A stretch of 64,000 bases of DNA, taken from NCBI RefSeq assembly GCF_000330725.2, contig NZ_AMZY02000008.1:1-64000 (forward strand), written 5' to 3'. The notes beneath the pieces are model-generated. The model saw only the letters and a program-made list of their open reading frames with translations, was not told where the DNA came from and ran no database searches. Positions 8,477 to 17,882 of this stretch are shown here, in pieces (the stretch's first letter is position 1; each line of letters begins with the position of its first letter). Origin of the DNA: Mariniradius saccharolyticus AK6. GTDB lineage: Bacteria > Bacteroidota > Bacteroidia > Cytophagales > Cyclobacteriaceae. Made by a program: the position numbers and the translations under genes.

Positions 8477-8604
8477 CGATTACATGATGGTTTCCAATGT
8501 GCAGCATCTAGCCTAAATTTTCCACCTTGTCAATTTATCAGCTATTTTTAGGGCAGTTATATCAAATTGCTTCCTGAAATCAATTATCAAACCTTTATTG
8601 ATCG

Positions 8605-10167
8605 ATGAAAATCCAACTGACCTTTTCCGCCCTTCTCCTCGCCTTTGTGATGGTTTGGGGAAGCAGCTCCGATAACTTTTTCAAAAGGCTGTTTGGTTCG
8701 GCAAATCGGACTACCAATTTCCAAGAAAATCCAGTTCCGGTCCAAGCCCAAAAGGAAAACCAAGTCGGCGTATTCTTCATGCCATCCTGGAACCTCTCCC
8801 CTGACCCCAACGTCGACATCGATAGCTTTTGGTCTTGCCTGATCAACAACGACAACTGCGGCCACACCCACAATACAGGCATGTGGGGACCAAAAGGCAG
8901 AATTTTCAACGCACAATATCCCTATGAGGGCCCATTTCTAGAACGCAAGCCCATCAAGGAACTTGGCGGCTTTTACAAACGCAACGACCCGAGGGTAGCT
9001 CGGAAACAATTGGAATACATGAAATCCTATGGCATCGATTTCTTTGCCTATGACTGGTTTTTTGGAAGGCATTACTATTACCATTTGAACTTTGGCCCTC
9101 AATCCAATATCTACTATCCCAAAAACTGGCGCACCGATCCTACCAAAAGCGGCCGCGTGGCAGTACCAGGCGTAGAGGAATGGATCGAGCAATTGGATGT
9201 GCTATTGGCCGAAAACGCAAAGCTTCCAGAGTCCAAGCAAATGAAGTGGGCTATCAACTGGTGTGACGACAGCCATGAAAAATGGATGCTTTGGTTGGAT
9301 GTGGGAAGTCCTGCAAGTATATCAGCCGGCAGAAATTACCGTGGTGAGGCGCCTACGAAGCAGCTTTTCCTCCAGGTCCATGACAAGATCACGCAACTCT
9401 GGATGGACAAGTACTTCAAAAGAAAAGATTATCTACGCGATCCTGACGGCCGTCCAATTGTGTATCTGTATTTCCCGCAGGATTTGGAGTCAAGGGCAGC
9501 CTATTATGGGATAACAATGAAGGAGCTCCTCACCCGCTCACAGAATATGGCAAAGTCGGCAGGGTACGGTGGCATCAAGTTCATTGCCGTCACTGCAGGC
9601 CCGATGATGCAGCATGAGATGCTGTATGCACTGCCTACGAGATGGCGTCCGACCAATCCCCGGGAGCCTTGGAGAGGCGGCGAGTATACCGACAAGCTAT
9701 TGCTGCAGGATTACAATCCAAGGCTCAAAGCAATGGGGTTTGAAGGAAACACCACCTACGTCTATCACATGTTTGAAAAGCAGCACAACCGGAGCTATGC
9801 AGACATGCGCGAAACCTACCGCCTGCATTGGGAAAAATGGTCTGAACTCTACAAAGATGACCCGAATTTCGAATACCAAGTTCCTGTTGCGATGGGTTGG
9901 GATATGCGGCCGATGGGCGGGACATGGCCACAGCCTACCGGATTCCCCAGCGAGCCGGACAAAGACCGCGTCCACAGTACCAAGGCCACCTTCAAGGCCA
10001 AATTACTCGATGCCCAAAAACATTCCGCCAAATACCGGGCAACCAATGGCAACACGATCATGATTTGCTGCTGGAATGAGTACCTCGAGGGGAATTACAT
10101 CGAGCCAACCGAAGGACATGGTTTTGACTACCTCGAGGCGATTCAAGAGGTGTTCGTAAAAAAATGA
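8605..10167 (+). CDS. Exported WbsX/GH99-like TIM-barrel protein
   Basis: A 520-residue protein with an N-terminal signal sequence (MKIQLTFSALLLAFVMVWG). The body has features of the glycoside hydrolase family 99-like/WbsX domain: GVFFMPSWNL near residue 53, YMKSYGIDFFAYDWFFGRH near 133, a central KFIAVTAGP and, at the end, ICCWNEYLEGNYIEP. GH99 enzymes cleave alpha-mannosidic bonds inside the chain; WbsX-like domains occur in polysaccharide gene clusters. The substrate cannot be told. The gene stands alone between terminators and has no SusCD genes nearby. Confidence 0.7.
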   Translation: MKIQLTFSALLLAFVMVWGSSSDNFFKRLFGSANRTTNFQENPVPVQAQKENQVGVFFMPSWNLSPDPNVDIDSFWSCLINNDNCGHTHNTGMWGPKGRIFNAQYPYEGPFLERKPIKELGGFYKRNDPRVARKQLEYMKSYGIDFFAYDWFFGRHYYYHLNFGPQSNIYYPKNWRTDPTKSGRVAVPGVEEWIEQLDVLLAENAKLPESKQMKWAINWCDDSHEKWMLWLDVGSPASISAGRNYRGEAPTKQLFLQVHDKITQLWMDKYFKRKDYLRDPDGRPIVYLYFPQDLESRAAYYGITMKELLTRSQNMAKSAGYGGIKFIAVTAGPMMQHEMLYALPTRWRPTNPREPWRGGEYTDKLLLQDYNPRLKAMGFEGNTTYVYHMFEKQHNRSYADMRETYRLHWEKWSELYKDDPNFEYQVPVAMGWDMRPMGGTWPQPTGFPSEPDKDRVHSTKATFKAKLLDAQKHSAKYRATNGNTIMICCWNEYLEGNYIEPTEGHGFDYLEAIQEVFVKK

Positions 10168-10197
10168 GTTTCCAGTGATGCCGGAAACTCATTTTTA
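10164..10197. terminator. Bidirectional intrinsic terminator
   Basis: Stem ATGAGTTTCC/GGAAACTCAT (10 base pairs, perfect) with T runs on both strands. It overlaps the stop codon of the WbsX/GH99-like gene and also lies downstream of the convergent M28 peptidase gene, so it probably serves both. Confidence 0.85.
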
Positions 10198-10224
10198 AAA
10201 AAACTTCAGCATGAACTGGAACAC

Positions 10225-11874
10225 CTATTTTTTCATGTAGGTGTCGCGGATTGCCTTAAACTCTGAACCCTCTTTCCACTGGGGCCATACTTCCGAGTTG
10301 ACGAGCCTTTGACCCACGTGGAAGTACAAGTCAATTTCCTCCAAAGCTGCCTCCAAATCCCAATCGCCTGGCTTGTAGCCATCAGAGGGCTTGTGGTAGT
10401 GATTTGTGATATAGTCCTGTTGAGCTTTCAAGCCAAATTCTTTCCCTTTTTCGGCATGGTCAATGCCTGTCCCGAAGTACAAAGCCGGTACCCCAACCTT
10501 GGCGAAATTGAAGTGGTCGGAGCGGTAATAGTACCCGGCTGAAGGTGTCGGCTCAGGGGCGCTGTACCTTCCCCTTTTCTGAAGTTCGTCTTCCAGCAGG
10601 TCCTCCAAGTCCGACTGTCCGGGGCCTATCAGTGATACGTCTTTCATTTTTCCGATGTGGTTGACGCCGTCGATATTGATATTGGCAATGGTTCGCTCTT
10701 TGGGGAAAATCGGATTTTGGGCATAATAGGCAGAACCCAACAACCCTTGTTCCTCGGCCGTCACCGCGAGCATCACGACCGAGCGCTCAGGTTTGTTTTC
10801 ATTGAATGCCTTTCCCAAAGCCATCAATGCAGCGATACCGCTGGCATTGTCCAAGGCGCCGTTGTAGATGCTGTCACCGGACGCATCAGGCTTGCCGATT
10901 CCCAAATGGTCCCAATGCGCTGTATAAACCAAGTATTCATTGGGTTTTTTAGTGCCTTCTATCATCGCAATCACATTTTTGGAAACCGCATAACTTGCAG
11001 TGACGGTCATCGAACTGCTCGCCTTCAATCCCAACGAAACCGGTTTGAAGCCTTTGACCTTGGCCTGTGCAAGCATTTCATCCCCGTTCATCCCTGCCCA
11101 TTCAAAAATCTGCTTGGCTGTAGGCAGCGTCACCCATCCCTCAAAAGTAGCTTTGTAGATGTCTTTTCCCCGATTGTCGAGGTAAAGTTTACTCCCGTTC
11201 CAGCTATTTTGGACCACATTGAATCCGTAACCGGCCGGTTCGGTATCGTGGATAATCAGCGTGCCGAGTGCACCCTGCCGAGCAGCTTCCTCCAATTTGT
11301 AGGTCCAGCGCCCATAGTAAGTCATTGTGTTTCCTTTGAACAAATCTGTTGACGTACTGCCAAATCCCGGATCGTTGACGATGACCATCACGATTTTTCC
11401 CTTGACGTCCAGGTTTTCGTAGTCGTTCCAGCCGTATTCGGGCGCCACGATGCCATAGCCTGCAAAGACGATTTCGGCATCCTCAAAAGCGACCAATGAA
11501 TCGGTCCGCTGTGTCCAAAGGACATAGTCCTTAAGGCCTTCCAAGGTGTAGTTACCGCCTTGTGACTTTATCGACATGGTAGGTGCGGGCGTTGTCTTGA
11601 TGGATACCAAGGGCACATCCTGAAAATAGGAATCCCCGTTTCCCGGCTTCAAGCCTAGTTTTTTGAATTCGGATTCGATGTATTGGACGGTTTTTGTTTC
11701 ACCTTCGGTAAATGGCATGCGCCCCATCATTTCGTCCGCCGATAGCGCAATGACGTGCGGTTCAAAGTCTGCGACTTGAAACTGCTGCTTTTTTTCAGTA
11801 TCAGTTCCGCAGGCGAGGGTCAGCAGAGTGCCAAGAGCAAGGAAATGTGATGTGTATTTGAGTTTCATATTCAA
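10225..11874 (-). CDS. M28 family peptidase, lipoprotein
   Basis: A 549-residue Zn-dependent aminopeptidase-type protein. The signal peptide ends in LLTLAC, a lipobox, so it is probably anchored in the outer membrane facing the periplasm or outside. A protease-associated (PA) domain at about residues 130-250 is inserted before the catalytic part. Catalytic and metal motifs: VYTAHWDHLG, GALDNASGIAAL, AVTAEEQGLLGSAYY and the late RSDHFNFAKVGVPAL. TAAGTTTG, a -7 element, lies at 11,888-11,895 on the minus strand. M28 members release N-terminal residues from peptides. Confidence 0.9.
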   Translation of the reverse strand: MNMKLKYTSHFLALGTLLTLACGTDTEKKQQFQVADFEPHVIALSADEMMGRMPFTEGETKTVQYIESEFKKLGLKPGNGDSYFQDVPLVSIKTTPAPTMSIKSQGGNYTLEGLKDYVLWTQRTDSLVAFEDAEIVFAGYGIVAPEYGWNDYENLDVKGKIVMVIVNDPGFGSTSTDLFKGNTMTYYGRWTYKLEEAARQGALGTLIIHDTEPAGYGFNVVQNSWNGSKLYLDNRGKDIYKATFEGWVTLPTAKQIFEWAGMNGDEMLAQAKVKGFKPVSLGLKASSSMTVTASYAVSKNVIAMIEGTKKPNEYLVYTAHWDHLGIGKPDASGDSIYNGALDNASGIAALMALGKAFNENKPERSVVMLAVTAEEQGLLGSAYYAQNPIFPKERTIANINIDGVNHIGKMKDVSLIGPGQSDLEDLLEDELQKRGRYSAPEPTPSAGYYYRSDHFNFAKVGVPALYFGTGIDHAEKGKEFGLKAQQDYITNHYHKPSDGYKPGDWDLEAALEEIDLYFHVGQRLVNSEVWPQWKEGSEFKAIRDTYMKK

Positions 11875-12072
11875 TGTTGATTTTGTCCAAACTTAGGAAT
11901 TTTTTCGCCAAAGCACACAGCGTATTTCGCCGGAAGGATGGCCTCGCATCTCTGTCCGCTGAGTCACTTATTCACCATCGGTATTTGTCACCCAACCGAT
12001 CTAATCCGGTACCTATCACGCTCTCGGTGAAGATGTGGCGCGATTTATTTAACTTCGGAAAAAATCCATCAC

Positions 12073-13107
12073 ATGAAAACAGCGCTTCGTATCCTGCTAG
12101 CTCTCGCGATTGTATTGGCAATCGTGTACATGCTCGGACCAAAATCCAAAATTGAGGAACTTGGAGGGGAGTACCCCAGCGTTCCGACGCGATTGGGGGA
12201 AATCGAGGCATTTGTCGCTCAAAAAGAAGACACCGTCAAGGGTCTTAAACCAGGCAACAAGGCTGAAATCGTGTGGGCAGATAGCTTGGACAGAAGCAAG
12301 ACACGCTATTCGATTGTCTATGTGCACGGCTTCGGAGCCAGTCAAATGGAGGGGTTTCCAGTGCACCGCGAGGTAGCCAAGCATTTTGGTGCGAACTTGT
12401 ATTTGGTAAGACTTCCCGAACACGGCATTGATCGGGAAGATGGATTCAGGCATTTGACTGCCCAAAAGCTGGTTGATGAAGTCAGGCAGGCCTATATGGT
12501 TGGAAAAAGCCTGGGCGATTCAGTAATAGTTATCGGTACCTCAATGGGGGGTGCGCTGAGTTTAGTATTGGCTTCGGAAAGGCCGGATATGAAGGCACTG
12601 GTACTTTATTCACCCGCCATTGAAGCGAAAAGCAAGACACTGGAAGTGTTTTTCCAGCCATGGATGGGCTATTTGGCTGAAAATTTCCAATATGAAAATG
12701 GCACGTTGGTCAACAAAAGAGAAGGAGAAAAAGCAAAATACTGGTCAGAACAATACCATATGAACGCCTACCGTAGCCTTGCCGTCCTCATCAAAAGCAA
12801 AATGAATGCGACCACCTTCAACAAGGTAGGACAGCCGCTTTTTCTTGGCTATTACTACAAAAATGAGCAAGAGCAGGATGATGTGGTTTCCGTACCGAAA
12901 ATGTTGGAAATGTTTGATCAAGTATCCACCCCAACCGAGCTGAAGCGGAAGGTAGCATTTCCCGAGACCGGAGACCACGTGATCGCTTCCCAAATCACCT
13001 CCAAGGATTGGCAATCCGTCAGGGACGAGACCATCAGATTCTTGGAGGAAGTCGCAGGTATACCGGTTCCAATGAAAACCGAAGTTATTGAAAACCAACA
13101 AGATTGA
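12073..13107 (+). CDS. Alpha/beta hydrolase, membrane-anchored or secreted
   Basis: A 344-residue protein. It opens with a hydrophobic segment (LRILLALAIVLAIVYMLG), followed by an alpha/beta hydrolase fold: oxyanion-type VYVHGFGASQMEGF near residue 80, nucleophile elbow GTSMGGALSLV near 155, and a late GDHVIAS that may hold the catalytic His. Substrate unknown; serine-hydrolase lipases/esterases share this layout. The next gene starts three bases after its stop, so the pair is cotranscribed. Confidence 0.75.
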   Translation: MKTALRILLALAIVLAIVYMLGPKSKIEELGGEYPSVPTRLGEIEAFVAQKEDTVKGLKPGNKAEIVWADSLDRSKTRYSIVYVHGFGASQMEGFPVHREVAKHFGANLYLVRLPEHGIDREDGFRHLTAQKLVDEVRQAYMVGKSLGDSVIVIGTSMGGALSLVLASERPDMKALVLYSPAIEAKSKTLEVFFQPWMGYLAENFQYENGTLVNKREGEKAKYWSEQYHMNAYRSLAVLIKSKMNATTFNKVGQPLFLGYYYKNEQEQDDVVSVPKMLEMFDQVSTPTELKRKVAFPETGDHVIASQITSKDWQSVRDETIRFLEEVAGIPVPMKTEVIENQQD

Positions 13108-13110
13108 TAT

Positions 13111-14298
13111 ATGAGTTTAAAAAGGTTGAGAAATACAATTTTCTTTTTGATCTCGGTCACGATGCTGTTCCCATTGCCGGGATTTGGTGGCATTGATCGG
13201 ACAGACGTAAATCCTACAGGAGATACCGTTTATACTTTTCCTTTTCACATGGACAACAAACTTTTGGTTTTCGAAGGGGAGATCAATGGCGTGCCGACTC
13301 TATTTGCCTTTGATACCGGGGCTGGAATGGGATTGGCGGGTGAAGGTTTCAAGGCGGATGGCAGATTTTCCGGAAACGCGGGCAAGATCAAAATGCGCGA
13401 TTCCAACAACAAGGTCCAAAAAGTCAAAATGGCCAAATCAAAGCGTTTCAAGATAGGAGGATTTGAGTTTGAGGACATCAAGAGCCTCGTCGTGGATATG
13501 CCATTCTTGTCCTGCATGGACTATTATCTTCTTGGGGCGGATGTCATTCGACAGCTTAATTGGGAAATAGACTTCGACAAAATGCTGGTCCGAGTATCAA
13601 GATCCCCTTTTTCCCTGACAGAAAATGGCTTGACTTTCCCGGTCGAGTTTATCGGAAATCGGCCCCACGCAAAGTTGTCTTTTTCAGGCAACGAATTTGA
13701 AAAAGTATTGGTCGACTTTGGCTACACGCAAATACTCAACTTCCCCATGGATTTTGATGAAAAGTCGGATTTTATTGAGCAAAAGGAAGCGGACCAAAAA
13801 ATCAATCCCTACATGGGCTTTTCCATGGGCGCGCTCAGCACGGCAACCAACCTTACCTATGCCATCATCTTGGACAGTCTGCAGGTTGGGGAGCAAATGG
13901 TTTATGGTATTCCGGCTGATTTTGAAGAAAACACCACCGAAAAAATCGGCATCAAGTTCTTTTCGACACTGAGTTCACGTACGATCCTGAACAACACCGA
14001 AGGCATATTTCACCTTGCGTTGCGTCCGCAAGAGGTCGTATTTGAAAGCCCTACCCACATGAATTTCAATTTTCAGGACGGAAAGATCGTCCTAGCGGGC
14101 AAACCCTTGGGAAGGGTTCCACAAGACGCCATGTTGGAATTGGGCGAGGAAATCGTTGAGTTGAACGGAAAGCAAGCCTCTGATTTTGGGGATTTTTGCT
14201 CATTTATTTCATGGCTAAGTCAATTAGGTTCCGCTGAAATCAAGATCAAGAAAATGGATGGAAGGGAGTTGTTTTTCGAGAAGACACCATTGAAATAA
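13111..14298 (+). CDS. Retropepsin-like aspartyl protease with PDZ domain
   Basis: A 395-residue protein with an N-terminal membrane/signal segment. FAFDTGAGMGLAG near residue 68 is the DTGA-type active site of retropepsin-like clan AA proteases. A second, degenerate lobe has VLVDFGYTQ, in which Asp is kept but Thr/Ser-Gly is changed. The C-terminal 80 residues (EEIVELNGKQASDFGDF) look like a PDZ domain. Bacteroidota have many such aspartyl protease-PDZ proteins of unknown substrate. The three-base gap to the upstream alpha/beta hydrolase suggests a shared job. Confidence 0.72.
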   Translation: MSLKRLRNTIFFLISVTMLFPLPGFGGIDRTDVNPTGDTVYTFPFHMDNKLLVFEGEINGVPTLFAFDTGAGMGLAGEGFKADGRFSGNAGKIKMRDSNNKVQKVKMAKSKRFKIGGFEFEDIKSLVVDMPFLSCMDYYLLGADVIRQLNWEIDFDKMLVRVSRSPFSLTENGLTFPVEFIGNRPHAKLSFSGNEFEKVLVDFGYTQILNFPMDFDEKSDFIEQKEADQKINPYMGFSMGALSTATNLTYAIILDSLQVGEQMVYGIPADFEENTTEKIGIKFFSTLSSRTILNNTEGIFHLALRPQEVVFESPTHMNFNFQDGKIVLAGKPLGRVPQDAMLELGEEIVELNGKQASDFGDFCSFISWLSQLGSAEIKIKKMDGRELFFEKTPLK

Positions 14299-14342
14299 GG
14301 AATTAAACCTTCCATAAATTTCAAATTCACTTTGCAAACAAG

Positions 14343-14942
14343 ATGGAGCGCTATAACGGTGTACTTACTTTTCAAGCCAGCAACCAGGAAGAATGGAGAA
14401 AATGGCTTCATGAAAACCACCTCAAGGAAAAATCCATTTGGTTGATCATTTACCGAAAGGAAAGCGGCATACCCTCTGTTTACTATCCAGAAGCGGTGGA
14501 TGAAGCACTTTGCTTCGGCTGGATCGACAGCAAGCCCAACAAACGGGATGAAGTAAGCTATTACCAGTTCTTCTCGAAACGAAATCCGAAAAGCAAATGG
14601 TCAAAAGTCAACAAAGATAAGATCGAGCGGCTGGTCAAAGAAGGACGTATGCATCCGGCAGGTACTGCGATGGTGGCATTAGCTAAGGAAAAAGGTACAT
14701 GGTCAGCATTGGAGGAGGTAGACCAACTCATCCTTCCAGCAGACCTCGCGGCGGAATTCGACAAGAACCCCCAAGCGCTGTCTTTTTGGGAACGGTTTTC
14801 TAAGTCTTCTAGGCGCGGTATCATGGAGTGGATTCTCAACGCCAAAAGACCTGAAACCAGAAACCAAAGAATCGAGGAAACTGTGAGATTAGCAGGCGAA
14901 AACAAGAAAGCAAACCAATATATTCCCAAGACAAATTCCTGA
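14343..14942 (+). CDS. YdeI/OmpD-associated family protein
   Basis: A 199-residue cytoplasmic protein of the YdeI/OmpD-associated family. Conserved blocks are WLHENHLKEKSIWLIIYRK, YPEAVDEALCFGWIDSKPNK, RNPKSKWSKVNKDKIERL, and the C-terminal KSSRRGIMEWILNAKRPETR with TGENKK-like tail. Members are linked to peptide resistance in Salmonella (YdeI), but their molecular role is unknown. It has its own start 44 bases after the protease gene. Confidence 0.85.
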   Translation: MERYNGVLTFQASNQEEWRKWLHENHLKEKSIWLIIYRKESGIPSVYYPEAVDEALCFGWIDSKPNKRDEVSYYQFFSKRNPKSKWSKVNKDKIERLVKEGRMHPAGTAMVALAKEKGTWSALEEVDQLILPADLAAEFDKNPQALSFWERFSKSSRRGIMEWILNAKRPETRNQRIEETVRLAGENKKANQYIPKTNS

Positions 14943-15074
14943 GCTTTCCAACCTGCTGAAATCAGTTTTCTGATTTCAAACCTTATATTGGCACACTTAA
15001 AGTAATTTTCAGCTATTTTTATTAAATCATTGATTACCAGTGATCAAAAAATCTAACATCAAAACCACAACACC

Positions 15075-15446
15075 ATGAAACTTGGCGCATTTTCGATCAG
15101 TCTTGCCGTGAAAAACATCGCGGCCTCCCAGCAATTTTACGAGAAGTTGGGCTTCACCAAGTTGGGTGGAGATGTCCAGCAAAAGTGGCTTATTTTAAAA
15201 AACGGCGACGCGGTTGTCGGCCTTTTTGAAGGCATGTTTGAAAAAAACATCATCACCTTCAATCCAGGATGGGATCAAAACGCCCAAAATGTCGATCCGT
15301 TTGACGACGTAAGAACCATCCAAAAACACCTGAAAAACGCCGGCATATCATTGACGGGCGAAGCTGACGAGAACAGCACCGGACCTGGCTACATCACGCT
15401 GACAGATCCTGATGGCAATGATATCCTAATAGACCAGCACCGGTAG
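15075..15446 (+). CDS. VOC family protein (glyoxalase/dioxygenase fold)
   Basis: A 123-residue protein with the vicinal oxygen chelate pattern: a beta-alpha-beta-beta-beta N-terminal half (SISLAVKNIAASQQFYEKLGF) and a C-terminal half ending YITLTDPDGNDILIDQH. The family covers glyoxalase I, fosfomycin resistance proteins and ring-cleaving dioxygenases; substrate cannot be assigned. The start is ATG after CACAACACC, in a monocistronic position with a long upstream gap. Confidence 0.85.
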   Translation: MKLGAFSISLAVKNIAASQQFYEKLGFTKLGGDVQQKWLILKNGDAVVGLFEGMFEKNIITFNPGWDQNAQNVDPFDDVRTIQKHLKNAGISLTGEADENSTGPGYITLTDPDGNDILIDQHR

Positions 15447-15514
15447 GTTGACAACTCCGAATATTTTTGAAATGACACGCGGAACCTCTTGTTCACGCTA
15501 GACGCTGCGTAGAA

Positions 15515-16543
15515 TCAAAATGCCACCTGCTGCAACATCTCGGTAAGAGCACTTCCGATAAGGGGTGCAATGATGGCAAAAAGCACCTGAAAATTCTTGC
15601 TCAATGTGCCTCCAAGCACCATTTTTGAATGTTCTTCAGATTGCAAACCCATATCACCCGCTGTTTGCTTCATCTCCAAAAGAATTTGGTTCAAGTGAAA
15701 ATGGGTAGGCAAATAGATGATTGCGAGGAAAATTGTGAATACCAAGCCGTATGCGTAAATGAATTCAGAAGGGAAAATATTCGCGTTTACAACTGTAAAT
15801 TGACCTTGAATCGCCTGATGTAGCACGGAAAGCGCCACCACGGACAACATGATCAGGATCGAAATCACGCCAAGTAGTACGTTAAGGTTGTCATCCAATA
15901 GTTTGAGTTTTGAAAACCTTTGCATCGCGGACTGATCCTCACCCAAAAGAACCCTAGGCGCACAAAAATTGATCAACAGGATCCCATAGGCAGCAAAAGA
16001 ACCCGTCAACACCACAATGGTAATCATCACTTCAATAGCTTTGGGATCAAAAAATAGTATTTTGAAGTCCATCATCAACTGAACTGCCGACAGCAGTTTT
16101 CCGGATCCTTCGCCTGAACTTACATACAAAACCAAGACAAAAAACACTAAAATTCCGGCAATACTCCCAAATACAGCTTTCCAGGAAATACCAAAAATCC
16201 TGATCAGATACGCCGACCTTCCGATGGACAGTGGCACCGAACCCAAAGCCAATCCAAACAGAATCGAAAAAACCAAAGCCCAAACCATTAACTTGGGGTT
16301 GAGGTTGTAGGCTAGCAGCTTTGAATCCATTTGAACGACCGGTTTGTTGGCAGTGATCGACTGGGTCGTATCAGGTAGTTGGTAAAAACTTGCCAGCTGG
16401 AGATTGGTATCGATCTCCAACTGGAATTTAGCATGTGTGGCAGCAGGTGGCTTTATCTGTCGATTGATCGCATAGATAGACAGGACAAACCCAAACAGCA
16501 CCAAAGCCATTGCCATAATCGGCCATGAATTGGCTGCCTTCAT
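15515..16543 (-). CDS. Multi-pass membrane protein of unknown function
   Basis: I do not recognise this 342-residue protein. It has about six hydrophobic helices: one at 9-27, a pair at about 87-108 and 124-145, and others at about 172-192, 222-245 and 272-293, plus a hydrophobic C-terminal stretch. A soluble loop of about 55 residues follows the first helix and is presumably periplasmic. No enzymatic or transporter motif is visible. It starts nine bases after the end of the Gfo/Idh/MocA gene and may be cotranscribed with it. Confidence 0.6.
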   Translation of the reverse strand: MKAANSWPIMAMALVLFGFVLSIYAINRQIKPPAATHAKFQLEIDTNLQLASFYQLPDTTQSITANKPVVQMDSKLLAYNLNPKLMVWALVFSILFGLALGSVPLSIGRSAYLIRIFGISWKAVFGSIAGILVFFVLVLYVSSGEGSGKLLSAVQLMMDFKILFFDPKAIEVMITIVVLTGSFAAYGILLINFCAPRVLLGEDQSAMQRFSKLKLLDDNLNVLLGVISILIMLSVVALSVLHQAIQGQFTVVNANIFPSEFIYAYGLVFTIFLAIIYLPTHFHLNQILLEMKQTAGDMGLQSEEHSKMVLGGTLSKNFQVLFAIIAPLIGSALTEMLQQVAF

Positions 16544-16552
16544 ATAAAATTG

Positions 16553-17692
16553 TCAATATTTGATTTCAACCTTTTTGCCACTTTTCACAGCGGCAAAAAT
16601 CGCATCGATAATGACCATGTCCTTCCAGCCTTCTTTGCCATCCACTGGAATGATGGGCTGCTTGCCATCGAGTATGATCGCCGCCATTTCTTCCATCTGG
16701 GTGGTCTGATGTGTGACGTGTGGCAAATCCAGCCTGCCTTTATGTGTCCAGCTTTTGATTGGGCCATATCCTGTGGAGGGCTGCATTTCCGCAAATCCAC
16801 CCTCTCCGACCAAGAAAAACTTATCGAGGTAGCTCACCGCATAGGTCGATAAACAGGACGCTGTCGCGCCACTAGGGAATCCCAATTGAAACGTGATGGT
16901 TTCATCTACCCCTACCTTGAATTTGACTGGGTCAGTTTTGGTCTCTTGTGCCGTTACCCAGATCGGCTCTTCGCCAATCATATACCTCGAGCCGTTGATG
17001 GCGTAGATACCAATATCCATCATTGCTCCGCCCCCAGCCAGCTCGCGATTGAGGCGCCATTGGGTCGGGTCACCGATTTTGAATCCGCTGAGGCCCTGAA
17101 AAAACTTGATCTTCCCAAACTCACCAGCCTTTCTCAACCGGACAACTTCAAGCGTATTGGCTTCGAAGTGCATACGATAACCAATCAACAGTTTGACGCC
17201 CGCTTTTTCGCAGGCTTCGACCATTTCCTTGCCTTGTTTGGCGTTGATCGCCATCGGTTTTTCACAAATCACATGCTTGCCTGCAGCCGCAACGCGAAGA
17301 CACTGAGGATGGTGGAGGCTATTGGGTGTAATGATGTAGACGGCATCAATGTCGGGGTTATCCTTTATGGCATCGAAGTTTTCGTAGTTGTAGCAGTTTT
17401 TGGCAGGAATGTTATATTTCTTCTGCCAATCAGTGATTTTGGAGGGCGTCCCGCTAATGACACCTGTAATCTTGGCCCGCTTACAGGACTGCATCGCTTC
17501 CGCAACCCGATTGGCGTAGCTACCAAGACCCATCAAGGCAACCCGAAGTACAGGTCCATCGGGTACGGTATGTTCTTTTTCGCGACCAAAAGCGGGCTGA
17601 TACTGAAGGGCAAATGGAATCACTCCTGCGCCAATCGTGAGTTTTTGCAGAAATTCACGCCTCGATTTCATTTCATTATTTTTTTCCGACAT
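16553..17692 (-). CDS. Gfo/Idh/MocA family oxidoreductase, Tat-exported
   Basis: NAD(P)-dependent sugar oxidoreductase-type protein of about 379 residues, exported: SRREFLQKL with a following hydrophobic stretch is a twin-arginine signal (the start at MSEKNNEMKSRREF is preferred; an upstream ATG at 17,725 adds 11 residues). The Rossmann domain has VALMGLGSYANRV, PDIDAVYIITPNSLHHP and the catalytic EKPMAINAKQGKEM. The C-terminal beta-sheet domain has GGGAMMDIGIYAIN with the active-site Asp and His-equivalent region. Resembles glucose-fructose oxidoreductase-like periplasmic enzymes of Bacteroidota, which act on sugars or inositols; the substrate is unknown. Confidence 0.85.
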   Translation of the reverse strand: MSEKNNEMKSRREFLQKLTIGAGVIPFALQYQPAFGREKEHTVPDGPVLRVALMGLGSYANRVAEAMQSCKRAKITGVISGTPSKITDWQKKYNIPAKNCYNYENFDAIKDNPDIDAVYIITPNSLHHPQCLRVAAAGKHVICEKPMAINAKQGKEMVEACEKAGVKLLIGYRMHFEANTLEVVRLRKAGEFGKIKFFQGLSGFKIGDPTQWRLNRELAGGGAMMDIGIYAINGSRYMIGEEPIWVTAQETKTDPVKFKVGVDETITFQLGFPSGATASCLSTYAVSYLDKFFLVGEGGFAEMQPSTGYGPIKSWTHKGRLDLPHVTHQTTQMEEMAAIILDGKQPIIPVDGKEGWKDMVIIDAIFAAVKSGKKVEIKY

Positions 17693-17882
17693 ACAACAAA
17701 GATTAATTGGTAGGACACAAATCATATTGCCTGCTTTTCAAACAGACAGCAATACCACAATTTAGCGGTTTTATCCAAAGGATCGAAACCCTGTATTTCA
17801 AATCCCAAATAACAATATGCGATCGGTAGCACGTGTTTCAATTTGAATCCGAAAACCAAAAAAATCCCCCTTTACTTTCTCT

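Noticed and set aside
8477..8604. Toxin gene partner of the RHH protein
   Set aside because: No frame of useful length and no PIN or RelE motif.
14957..14978. Terminator hairpin TGAAATCAG/CTGATTTCA after the YdeI-family gene
   Set aside because: The stem is real, but no T run follows, so a terminator cannot be claimed.
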